From Lepas anatifera (lineage: Eukaryota; Arthropoda; Thecostraca; Lepadidae), in NCBI GenBank assembly GCA_034440635.1, contig JAOTON010001483.1:310001-374000 (forward strand): a DNA stretch of 64,000 bases. Direction: 5' to 3'. Shown piece by piece: positions 10,579 to 22,040 of this stretch. Each line of letters starts with the position of its first letter. Position 1 is the first letter of the stretch. Below the pieces are notes generated by a model that saw only the letters and a list, made by a program, of their open reading frames with translations, was not told where the DNA came from and ran no database searches. Made by a program: the position numbers and the translations under genes.

Positions 10579-12040
10579 TGTGTGTCCGAGTGTGCTGCTT
10601 CAGTGTGTCCGAGCGTAATGGTCAGTCCAACCGCAGTGTGTCCGAGCGTAATGGTCAGTCCAACCGCAGTGTGTCCGGGCGTGATGGTCAGTCGTTCTTC
10701 AGAGTGTCCTAGTGGGATGGTCAGTCCTGCTTCAGAGTGTCCTAGTGGGATGGTCAGTCCTGCTTCAGAGTGTCCTAGTGGGATTGTCAGTCCTGCTTCA
10801 GAGTGTCCTAGTGGGATGGTCAGTCCTGCTTCAGAGTGTCCTAGTGGGATGGTCAGTCCTGCTTCAGAGTGTCCTAGTGGGATGGTCAGTCCTGCTTCAG
10901 AGTGTCCTAGTGGGATGGTCAGTCCTGCTTCAGAGTGTCCTAGTGGGATGGTCAGTCCTGCTTCAGAGTGTCCTAGTGGGATGGTCAGTCCTGCTTCAGA
11001 GTGTCCTAGTGGGATGGTCAGTCCTGCTTCAGAGTGTCCTAGTGGGATGGTCAGTCCTGCTTCAGAGTGTCCTAGTGGGATGGTCAGTCCTGCTTCAGAG
11101 TGTCCTAGTGGGATGGTCAGTCCTGCTTCAGAGTGTCCTAGTGGGATGGTCAGTCCTGCTTCAGAGTGTCCTAGTGGGATGGTCAGTCCTGCTTCAGAGT
11201 GTCCTAGTGGGGTGGTCAGTCCTGCTTCAGAGTGTCGTAGTGGGATGGTCAGTCCTGCTTCAGAGTGTCCTAGTGGGATGGTCAGTCCTGCTTCAGAGTG
11301 TCCTAGTGGGATGGTCAGTCCTGCTTCAGAGTGTCCTAGTGGGATGGTCAGTCCTGCTTCAAAGTGTCCTAGTGGGATGGTCAGTCCTGCTTCAGAGTGT
11401 CCTAGTGGGGTGGTCAGTCCTGCTTCAGAGTGTCCTAGTGAGATGGTCAGTCCTGCTTCAGAGTGTCCTAGTGAGATGGTCAGTCCTGCTTCAGAGTGTC
11501 CTAGTGGAATGGTCAGTCCTGCTTCATAGTGTCCTAGTGGGATGGTCAGTCCTGCTTCAGAGTGTCCTAGTGGGATGGTCAGTCGTGCTTCAGAGTGTCC
11601 TAGTGGGATGGTCAGTCCTGCTTCAGAGTGTCCTAGTGAGATGGTCAGTCCTGCTTCAGAGTGTCCTAGTGGGATGGTCAGTCCTGCTTCAGAGTGTCCT
11701 AGTGGGATGGTCAGTCCTGCTTCAGAGTGTCCTAGTGGATGGTCAGTCCTGCTTCAGAGTGTCCTAGTGGGGTGGTCAGTCTAGCTTCAGTGCGTCCGGG
11801 CGTGACGGTCAGTCTAGCTTTAGTGTGTCCGGGTGTGATAGTCAGTCCAGCTTCAGTGTGTCTGGGTTTGACGGTCAGTCCTGCTCCATTGTGGCTGGGT
11901 GTGGCGGTCAGTCTAGCTTCAGTGTGTTCGAGCGTGATGGTCAGTCCTGCTTCAGAGTGTCCCGGCTTGACGGTCAGTCCAGTTTCAGTTTTGCCTGGGC
12001 GTGGTGGTCAGTCCACTTTCATTGTGTCTGGGTGTGACCG
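10579..12040 (+). repeat. 33-bp intronic minisatellite, roughly 40-45 units
   Basis: The core unit is gagtgtcctagtgggatggt followed by cagtcctgcttca. The core from about 10700 to 11777 is nearly identical between units; flanking units (10579-10700 and 11780-12040) are diverged variants such as gtgtgtccgagcgtaatggtcagtcc. Because 33 is divisible by 3, the array is open in two frames (up to 351 codons), but its position inside an intron makes translation unlikely. A single-base deletion near 11735 shifts the last units. Confidence 0.95.
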
Positions 12041-12417
12041 CCGGTATAAAAGTGGTGGCAGATATAACAGTTCAGGCTGGTATTTTCTCATAGTAATTTG
12101 CAGAAAAATGTTTTTATATAAAAGTAGAAAAATATGAAAAGAGCTTGTTCAGCTTTGGAATCGAAATCAACGAGATATTACGGAACTATAAGGCAATTAA
12201 GTGTATTCACCAGGTGTGTGAACTTCCAGGTAGTTCTCAAGCGTTCTGGCTTTCGGCCTGTCCCAGCTTTGGCTGGAAACGAGATTGCAGTCCTGCTGGG
12301 CAGAGGGCTGCGCCCTGTTGTCCTCCAGTATTTTGGGGTGGATTAACGTGAGGGTATACTTTTATTTTTTCAGGATCAGTAGTTAATGACAATTTTTCCA
12401 GCCACGTTTGACTTTTG

Positions 12418-13268
12418 TTGACACATGCGGTGGAGGGTGGGTCCTAAAGTGCCCCTCCCAACTATTTTTCCAAGGTGGCCGAAGAACTGTTATCCGCCAG
12501 AAAACGTTGCTTGGCCCCATTTGAGAACGTTCATGACTGCATTGATTGGTGAAAGAATTTTGAAATTCGGGCGATTTTTTTTACTTATAGGCTTTCAAAG
12601 TCAGGCGTATATTTTGAGACCGTCGCAATCACTCGGTCGCACCAGTTCGCCTGCACTGTAGACCGAGTGCTGATGTAATAACGTCATGTAATCAGACACA
12701 GACGCCAGTATTCCGGTCAGAGGGCATTATTCAGTATGAAGTATGTTATGTCACGACTTCACAGTAAAGGCTACTTAATTTAAAGGTCAACACAGAGCAA
12801 GTTCAAGTTTTTTTCAAGTTCAGCCCATCATTTGCCGCCCAAAGGCTGGTATAGTGCCAGTTATATTGTGCATTATTGGGAATATGCCATATCTTTACGG
12901 CATACGTCATGGAGCATGAATGACATTAACCCCAAAATTGCAGAGAACGTTGTGTGGGATCTTCCCCCTATGATCTTAGTCTGCTTTTGGTGTGTTCCCG
13001 TTTTTTTCGCAAAATCACGGTATATCCCCATAGGTCTTCAGTAAGGCCCATATTAAACACTAAGATCTCGTTTGACCGTGAAAATTTTGGTCTAGGTCAA
13101 TATGAAAATATGCCAGAACGTAAGTCACCATCGCCCCCACGCAAGTTGCCACCACCCCTCAACGGGCGTTTTTCTAACTCTTTTGGTTTTGTTAGATCTT
13201 AGAGAGGGAACTTAAGGACCCCCTCCATTGGACGTTGACGCCAGACCGCTCTCCACTGCGCGTGTTAA
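12418..13268. mobile_element. TTAA-type non-autonomous element in the hydroxylase intron
   Basis: The left end (TTGACACATGCGGTGGAG) and right end (CTCCACTGCGCGTGTTAA, 13251-13268) are imperfect inverted termini with TTAA, or a one-base variant of it, at the borders. The interior carries aggtcaatatgaaaat, shared with a fragment near 41540. No transposase is encoded. Confidence 0.6.
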
Positions 13269-13402
13269 ACGTGCCAAACAGCCAAGAGGCTTTGCGCCAG
13301 TCTTGCATGGCCGTTGCATTTCCATACTGGTGAACTATATTGTTGGGGTTTTGAATTTTCTCTATGACTGTGAAAAGGTGTTATTTCCGATCTCTGTCTC
13401 AG

Positions 13403-13504
13403 CTTTGACCCGGAGGTCACATGCTCTGAAGAGTGTATCATCACCGCCTTCCAGAACGTGTACTTCTACACCGACTCGTTCGAGGAAGCCAAGGAGAAAA
13501 TGCG
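13403..13504 (+). CDS. TPH: Tryptophan hydroxylase exon, end of catalytic domain
   Basis: One base completes the Arg codon, then the exon reads [20 protein letters not shown], then [13 protein letters not shown], and ends CG before GTAAGT (phase 2). The FDP...[21 protein letters not shown] pattern matches animal tryptophan hydroxylases. The acceptor is tctctgtctcag. Splice phases agree with both neighbouring exons. Confidence 0.95.
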
Positions 13505-13793
13505 GTAAGTGACATGACTGGAAATTTGATGCTTGTATAATGGATTATGAATCAAAATAGTTCTGTGATGAGATAGGTCGGAAAACTCCACTTTGTTATC
13601 GCATTTGTTCTAAAATTCACCCCTGCACTGGCGGATAAATACAAATATAGGTACTTAAAGTAGAATTGTATTATCGATTTCGATGAGCAAATAAAGATTA
13701 TCGGTTTCGGATTGAATCTTCTTGCCCATGGATTCTTATTTTCTTTTATATGCCTAAAACATTTAACGGCCACAGTTTTTCTACACTATCAAA

Positions 13794-14130
13794 CATTGGC
13801 GGACGCAGGGGGGCCATTCCGGCCATGCCTCCCGCCAAGTGCTGGAGGGGGCCAAACTATCTTTTGGCCCCCCGCAAAGGCCGGATAAATTTTTGAAAAA
13901 AGGTGTTTACAATAGGTCTGTAGAGCAAAAAATCTTCGCTCCCACCCCCCCCCAAGAGCGATCATGTACTTGGAGAGGTAGCATATGCTAGGTCTGTCGA
14001 GAACTGAAAAAGGCGTTTACACTAGGTCTGTAGAGCAAAAAAATCTTCGCTCCCACCCCCCCTTAGGAGGAGAAGCAGACATGGGTTTAGCCCCCCCAAA
14101 AAAAAACACTTGGGTCTGCGTCCGCCTCTG
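13794..14130. mobile_element. Short non-autonomous hAT-like element in intron
   Basis: The inverted termini are CATTGGCGGACGCAGG and, reading inward from the right end, CAGAGGCGGACGCAGA. It is flanked by an exact 8-bp duplication, CTATCAAA (13786-13793 and 14131-14138). The interior has two imperfect copies of an 'aggtctgtagagcaaaaa' segment. It has no coding capacity. Confidence 0.8.
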
Positions 14131-14423
14131 CTATCAAACGTCAACCAGGTGGCGAATAACAACACATATATATATTTTTCTTATCTTTAGCTGATTATGC
14201 ACAACATTTTCCATCTCCTGATGTCGGACGCTGATCATACGAATCGTACCGACGCATACTTTTAAGTAGCAGCTGTTCTTGTATATTTGTGTATCATCCA
14301 TTTCCCCGTATTATGGATCAAGAAATCGAAGAAAAGTAGGAACCCAACGTTACAGCTACACAAAAATCTCAGCTTAAATGAAAAACACTACGTAAATAAT
14401 TTATAACGTCCCGATAAAAAGTA

Positions 14424-15240
14424 GGGGAAGTCCGTGCAATAGTACGCACTTAACTTTCTAAAAGTTTTGACTTTTCTCCTATAAGTCTAACAGCTAATAT
14501 TTGTATGTGGTTGTTAAGCCTGACGAATTGTCTATGTATGGTCCATGTTTCAACTCGATGTCTCTGAAAGGAACTCGCCACGAGCCCATCAAAAATAATA
14601 AATCAAGTGCGTACTCTTGCCAGAGTGGGTTGGTAAGAGTACGCAAAAGAGGGGGCTGGAGTACGCATTGATGCCCCGCTGTCCTTTAGGCGCATAGGCC
14701 ATGTCGCGAAATGGCGATTGTATGATTTTATATCGTCCTGAGTATACAAGAACTATGTTGCAACGTTTGGTTTTCCAAATGTGAATTACGGACTCTGCTC
14801 CGAGCAAAAATTAAATGTTCCTATCTCTTAGGCATGCGCACTCTTGCACAATGGTCTACTGCGTACTCTTGCCGGACATGCTTCCTTGGGAAGAAAGTCT
14901 TCATAAACATGCTGGCAGTCATTTTATCGTGAGCTCCGGTCCTGGAGCACACTCCCAGCTCAGCTTTCTTACTGAAGATCGATCGTAATACAATACTTTT
15001 GATAATTGAAGCATGGTCTACAAGTTTACCCAGTTAAGAAATATTACTTCAAGGGTGCCCAGAAACTTATTTTGCTCTGAACTCCCGCGGAAAGAAAAGG
15101 AGCACGTTGAATTTTTTTGTGCAGCCTAGGCACTGACTTTGCTTTTTTATACCAGGGTATCCACCATCTCAGTGGTTGCTAAGCAACCAAAACAGCTGCT
15201 GCGTACTCTGATCTCCTGCGTACTCTTACCCGCCCTTACC
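14424..15240 (-). repeat. 0.8-kb interspersed element with repeated AAGAGTACGC motifs, copy 1
   Basis: This segment is the reverse complement of 21228-22040, with high identity throughout. Its ends carry gtccgtgcaatagtacgcac on one side and a 'tactcttacccgcccttac' type on the other, sharing a short inverted terminal AAGAGTACGC. About eight copies of that 10-mer or close variants, in both orientations, are scattered inside. It lies within a hydroxylase intron. Confidence 0.8.
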
Positions 15241-15521
15241 CTACATATCGCGTCATAAGAGCCATTCGCCAGGATCTGTACCCAAAATATTTTCAGTGGT
15301 ATGTTTGAGAAAGCCGTTAAGCATAGATACAAAGAGGGAGGAGCTAGGAAGCCTAATCCCCCCGCCCAGAAATTTCTGAGCACCCATTGTAATCACATTG
15401 TAAGAGATTATCCGGTGTAAATCAGGGGAGTAGAGTTGGTCCACCCTAGCCTCATCTCCCCGAAATAAAGGCCTGAATCATCCACTCATTGTGCAGGTTG
15501 ACACCTGGTGATGGCTTTCAG

Positions 15522-15668
15522 GGATTTCGCCGCCAACATTCACCGACCTTTTGGCGTGCGTTACAACCCCTACACCCATTCGGTCGATGTTTTGTCCAGC
15601 ACTCAAAAGGTGGCAGCACTGGTGTCGGAGCTCCGAGGCGACCTCTGCATCGTCAGCAACGCTCTCCG
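15522..15668 (+). CDS. TPH: Tryptophan hydroxylase exon, C-terminal oligomerisation region
   Basis: The acceptor gatggctttcag is followed by one base completing Arg, then DFAANIHRPFGVRYNPYTHS, then VDVLSSTQKVAALV and SELRGDLCIVSNALR. The donor is GTGAGA, phase 2. RPFGVRYNPYT precedes the amphipathic helix (LVSEL..DL.IVSNALRKI) that mediates tetramer formation in this family. Confidence 0.95.
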
Positions 15669-15719
15669 GTGAGATGCATCGTAATTAACACCCGGGTCAA
15701 TGGGCACTGTGGATGATTT

Positions 15720-15721
<2 letters not shown>

Positions 15722-15782
<61 letters not shown>
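15722..15782. repeat. (TA)n microsatellite
   Basis: About 30 uninterrupted TA dinucleotides lie in the last hydroxylase intron, just downstream of the exon ending at 15668. Confidence 0.97.
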
Positions 15783-15785
<3 letters not shown>

Positions 15786-16173
15786 CATATCGGAGCTCAA
15801 CCAAACTCTGTATATTTCTAGAATAATTTGAGAATTGCAGCGGGTTAACCTTCCTCCACGAGAGCGTCATTTTCCCCTTTAACTCTGTGAAAGACTGGAG
15901 TGGTGGGAAAGGGAGTAAAAAGCTCGGGAACTTTTGTATTGTAGAGAGCCCTCTATTTCGACTGCCATGTGAGATGGCGGAAAATGTTTCGGCACTCCGT
16001 ATCATGTACCATTGATGCACTGCTCGTCTGATTTGTACACCACAAAAGCATACTAGCTATGTTTTGAATTCCTCACGTTAATTATATTGACTTCAGGGTG
16101 CGCTAAATTTCTATATAGCGCCCGTTCAATTCCTTAGGAGTAAAAATAAAAAGTGAGATTCTTTTGTTTTCAG

Positions 16174-16480
16174 AAAAATTCAAGAGCATGACGAGGATGC
16201 CGACGTCGAGGGTATCACTAGCCTTTTGACTGCGGCCTTGCCCACTGATCCCGCTCGTACCCCGACTGCCTCTCCACCCTCTGGCGCCACGCCGGACCTC
16301 TCGCCCAATCACACACCGCGCCGAGCCGCTTCGCCCAATCACCCGCCAGGACGGACTACCTCGGCCAATCAGATGCCGCAACCAACCTCAACGGCCAATC
16401 AGAGTCTACAGCGAGACGTGTCGCCCAATCAGACGACTGCAGCGGCGGCTTCCACCACTCAAGTGCTACGAAAAGAATAA
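16174..16480 (+). CDS. TPH: Tryptophan hydroxylase last coding exon with a long repeat-rich tail
   Basis: The acceptor cttttgttttcag precedes one base completing Arg, then KIQEHDEDADVEGITSLLTA and a Pro/Ser/Thr/Asn-rich tail ending VLRKE and TAA. The exon encodes 101 residues, whereas vertebrate enzymes stop soon after the helix, so the extension is roughly 95 residues. Five 10-residue repeats of the form [S/T][P/A]N[H/Q]xxxxxx start at 16301, 16331, 16361, 16391 and 16421. The tail is predicted to be disordered; its role is unknown. A variant polyadenylation signal, ATTAAA, lies at 16562-16567. Confidence 0.9.
16301..16450 (+). repeat. 30-bp coding minisatellite, five units
   Basis: The units start TCGCCCAATCA, TCGCCCAATCA, TCGGCCAATCA, ACGGCCAATCA and TCGCCCAATCA at exact 30-bp spacing, with a degenerate sixth unit after 16450. 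The array sits in frame inside the last hydroxylase exon and produces the decapeptide repeats. Confidence 0.92.
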
Positions 16481-16895
16481 TATTCCCACAAAGTAGTCGA
16501 TAACGGAGAATACAAGCTTTCTGATGCGTCACTTAGCATATTAGCAATGTAAGTTATGCATATTAAATAGCACTTAGCATATTAGCTATGAACAAATGTA
16601 GACTGAATTTGACCCATATATGATGCGAATGATGTAAGCTAAATTTTATCCCATATGAGACTAGAGATAAGGTTCTTGCGATGATACCACACACATAATC
16701 AATAACTAGTCAATGCAATATTATTTAATCACCAGTTATTCAGCAACCTATAGTGTGATATGATTGCATTTATCAGAAAGATTTTGCCCATCAGCGGTTG
16801 GGAACATAAATTCATATCGAAATCTGAAAAAGATAGAAAGTCAATATGGTTCCTATAGATAAGTTTTGAAGTGCTGCGGCGAGGAGCATGATGAT

Positions 16896-17327
16896 GAGTT
16901 GCTAAGATGTTCGCTGGCCTCTCCCCTCGAATCCGGAAATGTAAAAAACACTGAAGATTATATATTCGGGCACAGCCTTTCATCAGAATCATGGACTAAA
17001 TATCAATAATTCTCAGTCCTAGTATAGGCAGACCTCGAATTGGGCTTCACACAAATGCCTTTTAGAATGAATAGTTAATAGTGAGAATGAATAGGATGAA
17101 TAGAATGAATAGTTAATAGTTAGAATGAATAGTTTTAGAATGAATAGGCCGCCTATTCATTCTAAAAGGCATTTGTGTGAAGCTCAATTCGAGGTCTGGC
17201 TATACTAGGACTGAGAATTGTTGATATTTACTCCATGATTCTGATGAAGGGCTGTGTCTGAATATATAATCTTCAGTGTTTTTACATTTCCGGATTCGAG
17301 GGAGAGGTCAGGGAACATCTTAGCAAC
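16896..17327. repeat. Foldback: ~175-bp inverted arms around a GAATGAATAG-rich loop
   Basis: The left arm (16896-17074) and right arm (17153-17327) are imperfect inverted copies, sharing for example tccggattcgaggg, aatatataatcttcagtgtt and ggcatttgtgtgaagc. The ~78-bp spacer is made of gaatgaatag/ttaatagt repeats. It lies 0.4 kb downstream of the hydroxylase stop. Confidence 0.85.
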
Positions 17328-18514
17328 TTGGTTCCTATAGATGTTTTAGTCATTTGTGATGCCTATATTTCCTAGTTTTTCTTTTATTGTGTTCTGTTTT
17401 ATTATCAAGGTAATGAAGGTTAAATTTCTTTAAATTTAACTGGACATTGAGTTTGAGTGTGAGACGTGTGAGTGAATAATATACAGGCATATATCTGTCT
17501 GCATCGCCGCTGCGTTGTTCGAGTTGAGCTGACATGCGTAATGTACAGCTTTTGCATGTAAATGGGGACCAAGTAGACGACGAGGGACCAAGCTGGAATT
17601 AAGGGACCAATAGATATAAGGGATATATAGTATGATGCAGATATGTGTCTTTGTTGAGCATATTGTCTCTCACACCACTACGGTGAGTTCAGATTATATC
17701 TCAATGTGCAGATAATGTTCCTGTCAGATAGCTTATTTTGGCGCCGAACATGTTCTACTCCTTGTTCACATTACAAATAAATGTGACATATATAGCCATG
17801 CTCTTTCTATTCACTAGGAGAAGCATAGCCGTAGCTAAGTTGTTGTGTATAGGCAAATATTAGATAATTTTTGGGACATGTTATTGATATGGGGTGGCAT
17901 TAATAGTGTGAAAACATAATGTACTGGACTTCCAGCCCTCGTTTCCCCCGCGACTGTGACACTATTTATAAAGTCTAGAAATATGCTTTGAGCTTAGGAT
18001 GCGTCCAGAATTGCTCAGTCACGCTAAAGAGCTTGACATTGGTGATAGATATCAAGCGACCCAACTGTGTGTGAACTCGTGCACCCACTTGGATCGGTGC
18101 AGAAGAAACTCGAAATACCCATCAAAAACATGTTTCTAGATATTGCATCAGTTGTCTTGCCAAGTATTACTAAGGAATGCGCCTATTTTTACATATATGT
18201 ACGTTACTAAATGACTTCCTTTGCGGTCAAGACTTGAGCTCAATACAGCAACGGAAAATGATAATAGTCAACTGAGCAGCAGTTTTCGGACCCGCCATCT
18301 GGAGGTTTGTCTGCGATGGCAGTCGTCACCAAGTCCCCTGGTCCCATTCACTGTGAGTTCACATTTACCCTGACGTACTGCAGATCAAAATGGCCAGCAA
18401 AAAGAAGGTGTTCGGCTCATAAATTCATGTGAACATGTAGGAAGATAGCCGTCGTCAGTCCTCCACAATTATGCAGATTTTGTACCAGATTACGCAGTTT
18501 GGAGCATTGTAGGT

Positions 18515-19302
18515 TTAAAGGGAGATACGCGAGAAAAAAATTATTGGCTAGATCAAAAGGCCACAAAAAGTTGTTTCAGAAGTCCTATTCTTATTTTTGC
18601 GAATTCGGCCTGCAAATGCCTTAAAATTGCTCTCAAAGTCAACCTTTCTAGACGAATTTACCGGTACACCTCTCATCGATGTAAATGACGTACCCCCGGC
18701 TAAGGCTATCAAATTCTCTAAAAAACCGGTCTCATTTTTCCTAAGCAGTGACTTGAAAGTTTAAAACTATTAAATAAAAAGTTATTTTTAAAAAGCTACA
18801 GCCAAACATAATATTAAAACAAAAATATAGGACATTTAAGAAATCCCAATTGACCAATCAGAACGTACAGCCACTTCATAGGTGGGTCACGTGACCTTTC
18901 TGACGCAAAAGTTTCGTCATCCTGGGGCTGAAGCAGAAAACGACTCAAAACCCGAGGTACGAACGGCTGAAGACTTGAGTAATTATGTTTTTTTCCGTTT
19001 CTAGGGCAATCTAATTCATTTCGTATTTTTTAAAGGCTTTGTAAAATTAATTAAAATACAAATACAGGAGAACAGACATTTGTATTACAAAAAAAACATT
19101 ACTCTACAACTTTAAATAGTTTGGAAAAGTAAGTGATGGGTGAAGTTTCAGTATTTTATCGGAATCGTTGACCTATTTCGATAATAAGTGAGTGGCTTCC
19201 CAAAATTTTGCCGAAGATACAAAAATAATTGACAGTTTTATAATCAGGATTTTTCAAATAGCAAGAAACGTCAATAATAATTTTTTCGCGTATCTCCCTT
19301 TA
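18515..19302. mobile_element. TTAA-flanked non-autonomous element, AGGGAGATACGCG termini
   Basis: The left border is TTAA then AGGGAGATACGCGAGAAAAA; the right border is its near-perfect inverse (TTTTTTCGCGTATCTCCCT then TTAA). The inverted termini span about 28 bases and the target duplication is TTAA, as for piggyBac-type insertion. The interior is AT-rich without a transposase. Confidence 0.8.
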
Positions 19303-21227
19303 AGGAATGACTTGCAGAAAGTAGTGGGATTTGAGGAGCAAAAATTTGAGGATTTGGGATTTGAGTTTGGGATTTTTGGGAAATTTGGGATTTGAGTTGT
19401 CCTCCTGTGAGGAAACTGTTTAGAGCGTCGTTAGTGACGTGATTGTGGCTCCGCAGCCAACATCACCGACTTTGGTGGCTTGTGTCAAAACCAAATGTAC
19501 ACGGATTGTTATGAACGTCCCTAGTCTATATTTATAAAAGTTCGGACAGCCTAAGCGTAATGCTATCGCTTTGTTCTGTGTCCTTTTCTCGAAAGTTAAA
19601 GATTACGTATATGATGCAGTGTTGAATTTGGTTGCTACAATGCGTAGTGTGCACATCATACCCGGCAATAGTAGGCATGCAGGATGCCCACATTCATATA
19701 GTTAGCTAAGTCCTTCCAGTGTGGGGCTAGTTTTATTTAGACGTTGTTAGTTTTTAGTTGGCTAGTTTTTAAGGCAGAACTGCATAACACTATGGCAATG
19801 GCGGATCCAGCAAGATCGGGAGAGGGAGGTCATGTATGCTCCCACCCAAAGCTACCAGTTGTGCTCAAAAGCACACCTTTTCAATTTCGACAATTCTCAC
19901 CTCCCTAAACTGCCCGCCCTGGATCCACCTCTGCCTATTGGTCGACGGTTCAGTTCACCAGTGGATGCGCCTAGACGTATGAAGCTGGGCCGCTGTGTCA
20001 GGGAGAGGCTGCCCCGACGCAGCCGCCCCGCGTCGGTGTCTGGCGCCGCTTCTGATCCTTGTTTGCGACATTTGCTGCTGTATTCTTATTGAGCGCCTTT
20101 GCGGTGGTGGATATACTAATCTTAGTGTCTTTATCGCGAATGTTTGCCTTTGTATTCATTATCTATGCCTCTGATATTCAAAACAGCTTGGAATATAACT
20201 ACAGCTGAATTTCTCCGCGCCTTTTAGCTAGAGATGGTGTCCATTTTGATTTTGATAGATTACGTAAGAGCCAACGAAATACACTGAATAGCAGGACAAA
20301 TATAACTAGTTTTCTATCTATATGCATATTTTTATAGATGTCTATCACAAGTAAAAATCTGTCTTTATACATATGTCCACCGTTTATTGTTTAAAAGAAA
20401 AGACCAATCACAGGCCAAAGACCATTAATGGCTAAAGTCATTGATTAAAATTGGGTTTTTGTAATTTGATTAAAAATGCTGGGTATGGTTCGGACGACAT
20501 GGTGGTCCCGGCATCCAAATTTGCTATGAAAACGCAAAGACAACACGGCCAGCTTCAGCCTCAAAATTGTGTGCCATGCTGGCGATAAGTTACCGCAAAG
20601 TTATCTTCATTACCAGGCTTATTGATACTATTAAAGTATCATGTTCGAATTCATGTTCGGGATAGATAGCTAAATTTCTTTCTTACGATCAAATATTCTA
20701 TTTCTCAACTTCAAAATTGAGTATCTGGAAAATTCGAGGGCCAATGTTTTGAGGCCAGAATCTGGCATTAAGCATCGCTATCATGTTCTGAAACATACAC
20801 GGAAGTTTATTACGCCGGCGTAACCAATGACCCCTGGTTAGAACATCTCACTACACATTATTCTATTGGAAGTTTTCGGACAAACATAAGTGTGGTGGTT
20901 TCCGACGTTTGAAATCCTGGCCTCAGTCTGAAATTAAAAAAAAAGTTTGAATTTTTGAAAATTTTTAACATCAATGAACTTCTTGTATGTCAGAGAGATT
21001 TTTCATGTTTGAATTAAGCGTTTCTAATTATCAGAACCGCTAAAAAATACCACAACTTATCAAGCCCAATTTGTGCCTCAATGCAAGGCGCATGAGCAGA
21101 ACGATGTGATGTCCTAGACTTAACTATGGGGTTACAGACATTAAATCTTGCGTGAAGGTAGAGGACTACCCAATTCTCGCTTGGTGTAACTGTATTCTTG
21201 ATTTCTTACGAGAGGAATAGTAAAGTA
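19303..21227. other. Intergenic stretch with no recognised feature
   Basis: No supported coding region is seen. The longest open stretch (19832-20092) overlaps G-rich dispersed repeat sequence ('ggcggatccagcaagatcgg', 'cctggatccacctctgcc') and lacks splice or family evidence. Confidence 0.5.
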
Positions 21228-22040
21228 AGGGCGGATAAGAGTGTGCAGGAGATAAGAGTACACAGCAGTTGTTTTGGTTACTTAGCAACTACTGAGATGA
21301 TGGATACCTTGGAATAAAAAAGCAAGATCAGTGCCTAGGCTGCACAAAAAATTCAACGTGCTCCTGCTCTTTCTGCGGGAGTAGAGAGCAAAATAAATTT
21401 CTGGGCACCCTTGATGTAATATTTCTTAACTAGGTAAACTTGTAGACCATGCTTTTATCATCAAAAGTATTGTATTACAATCTGTCATCAGTAAGAAAGC
21501 TGAGCTGGGAGTGTGCTCCAGGGCCGGAGCTCACGATAAAATGACTGCCAGCATGTTTATGAAGACTTTCTTTCCAAGGTAGCATGTCCGGCAAGAGTAC
21601 GCAGTAGACCATTGTGCAAGAGTGCGCATACCTAAGAGATAGGAACATTAAATTTTTGCTCGGAGCAGAGTCCGTAATTCACATTTGGAAAACCAAACGT
21701 TGCAACATAGTTCTTGTATACTCAGGACGATATAAAATCATACAATCGCCATTTCGCGACATGGCCTATGCGCCTAAAGGACAGCGGGGCATCAATGCAT
21801 ACTCCAGCCCCCTCTTTTGCGTACTCTTACCAATCCACTCTGGCAAGAGTACGCACGCGACTTATTATTTTTGATGGGCTCGTAGCTCGTTCCTTTCAGA
21901 GACATCGAGTTGAAACATGGACCATGCATAGACAATTCTTCATGCTAAACAGCCATATAAAACATTTTAGCTGTTAGACATATAGGAGGAAAGTATAAGC
22001 CTTTAGAAAGTTAAGTGCGTACTCTTGCACGGACTGCCTC
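21228..22040 (+). repeat. 0.8-kb interspersed element with repeated AAGAGTACGC motifs, copy 2
   Basis: This is the inverted partner of 14424-15240. It opens with gtaagggcggataagagtgt and closes with gcgtactcttgcacggactg. Internal GCGTACTCTT/AAGAGTACGC motifs and variants recur about eight times. Short open frames in both copies translate similarly only because the DNA is conserved. Confidence 0.8.

Noticed and set aside
10555..11784. Long open frames of 324 and 351 codons with 11-residue repeats
   Set aside because: They are the 33-bp minisatellite read in two phases, inside an intron whose flanking exons splice together in frame; no independent coding evidence exists.
14589..14807. Conserved peptide shared with 21614-21874
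   Set aside because: The two frames lie in the two copies of one interspersed DNA element; similarity follows from DNA identity and the frame is short.
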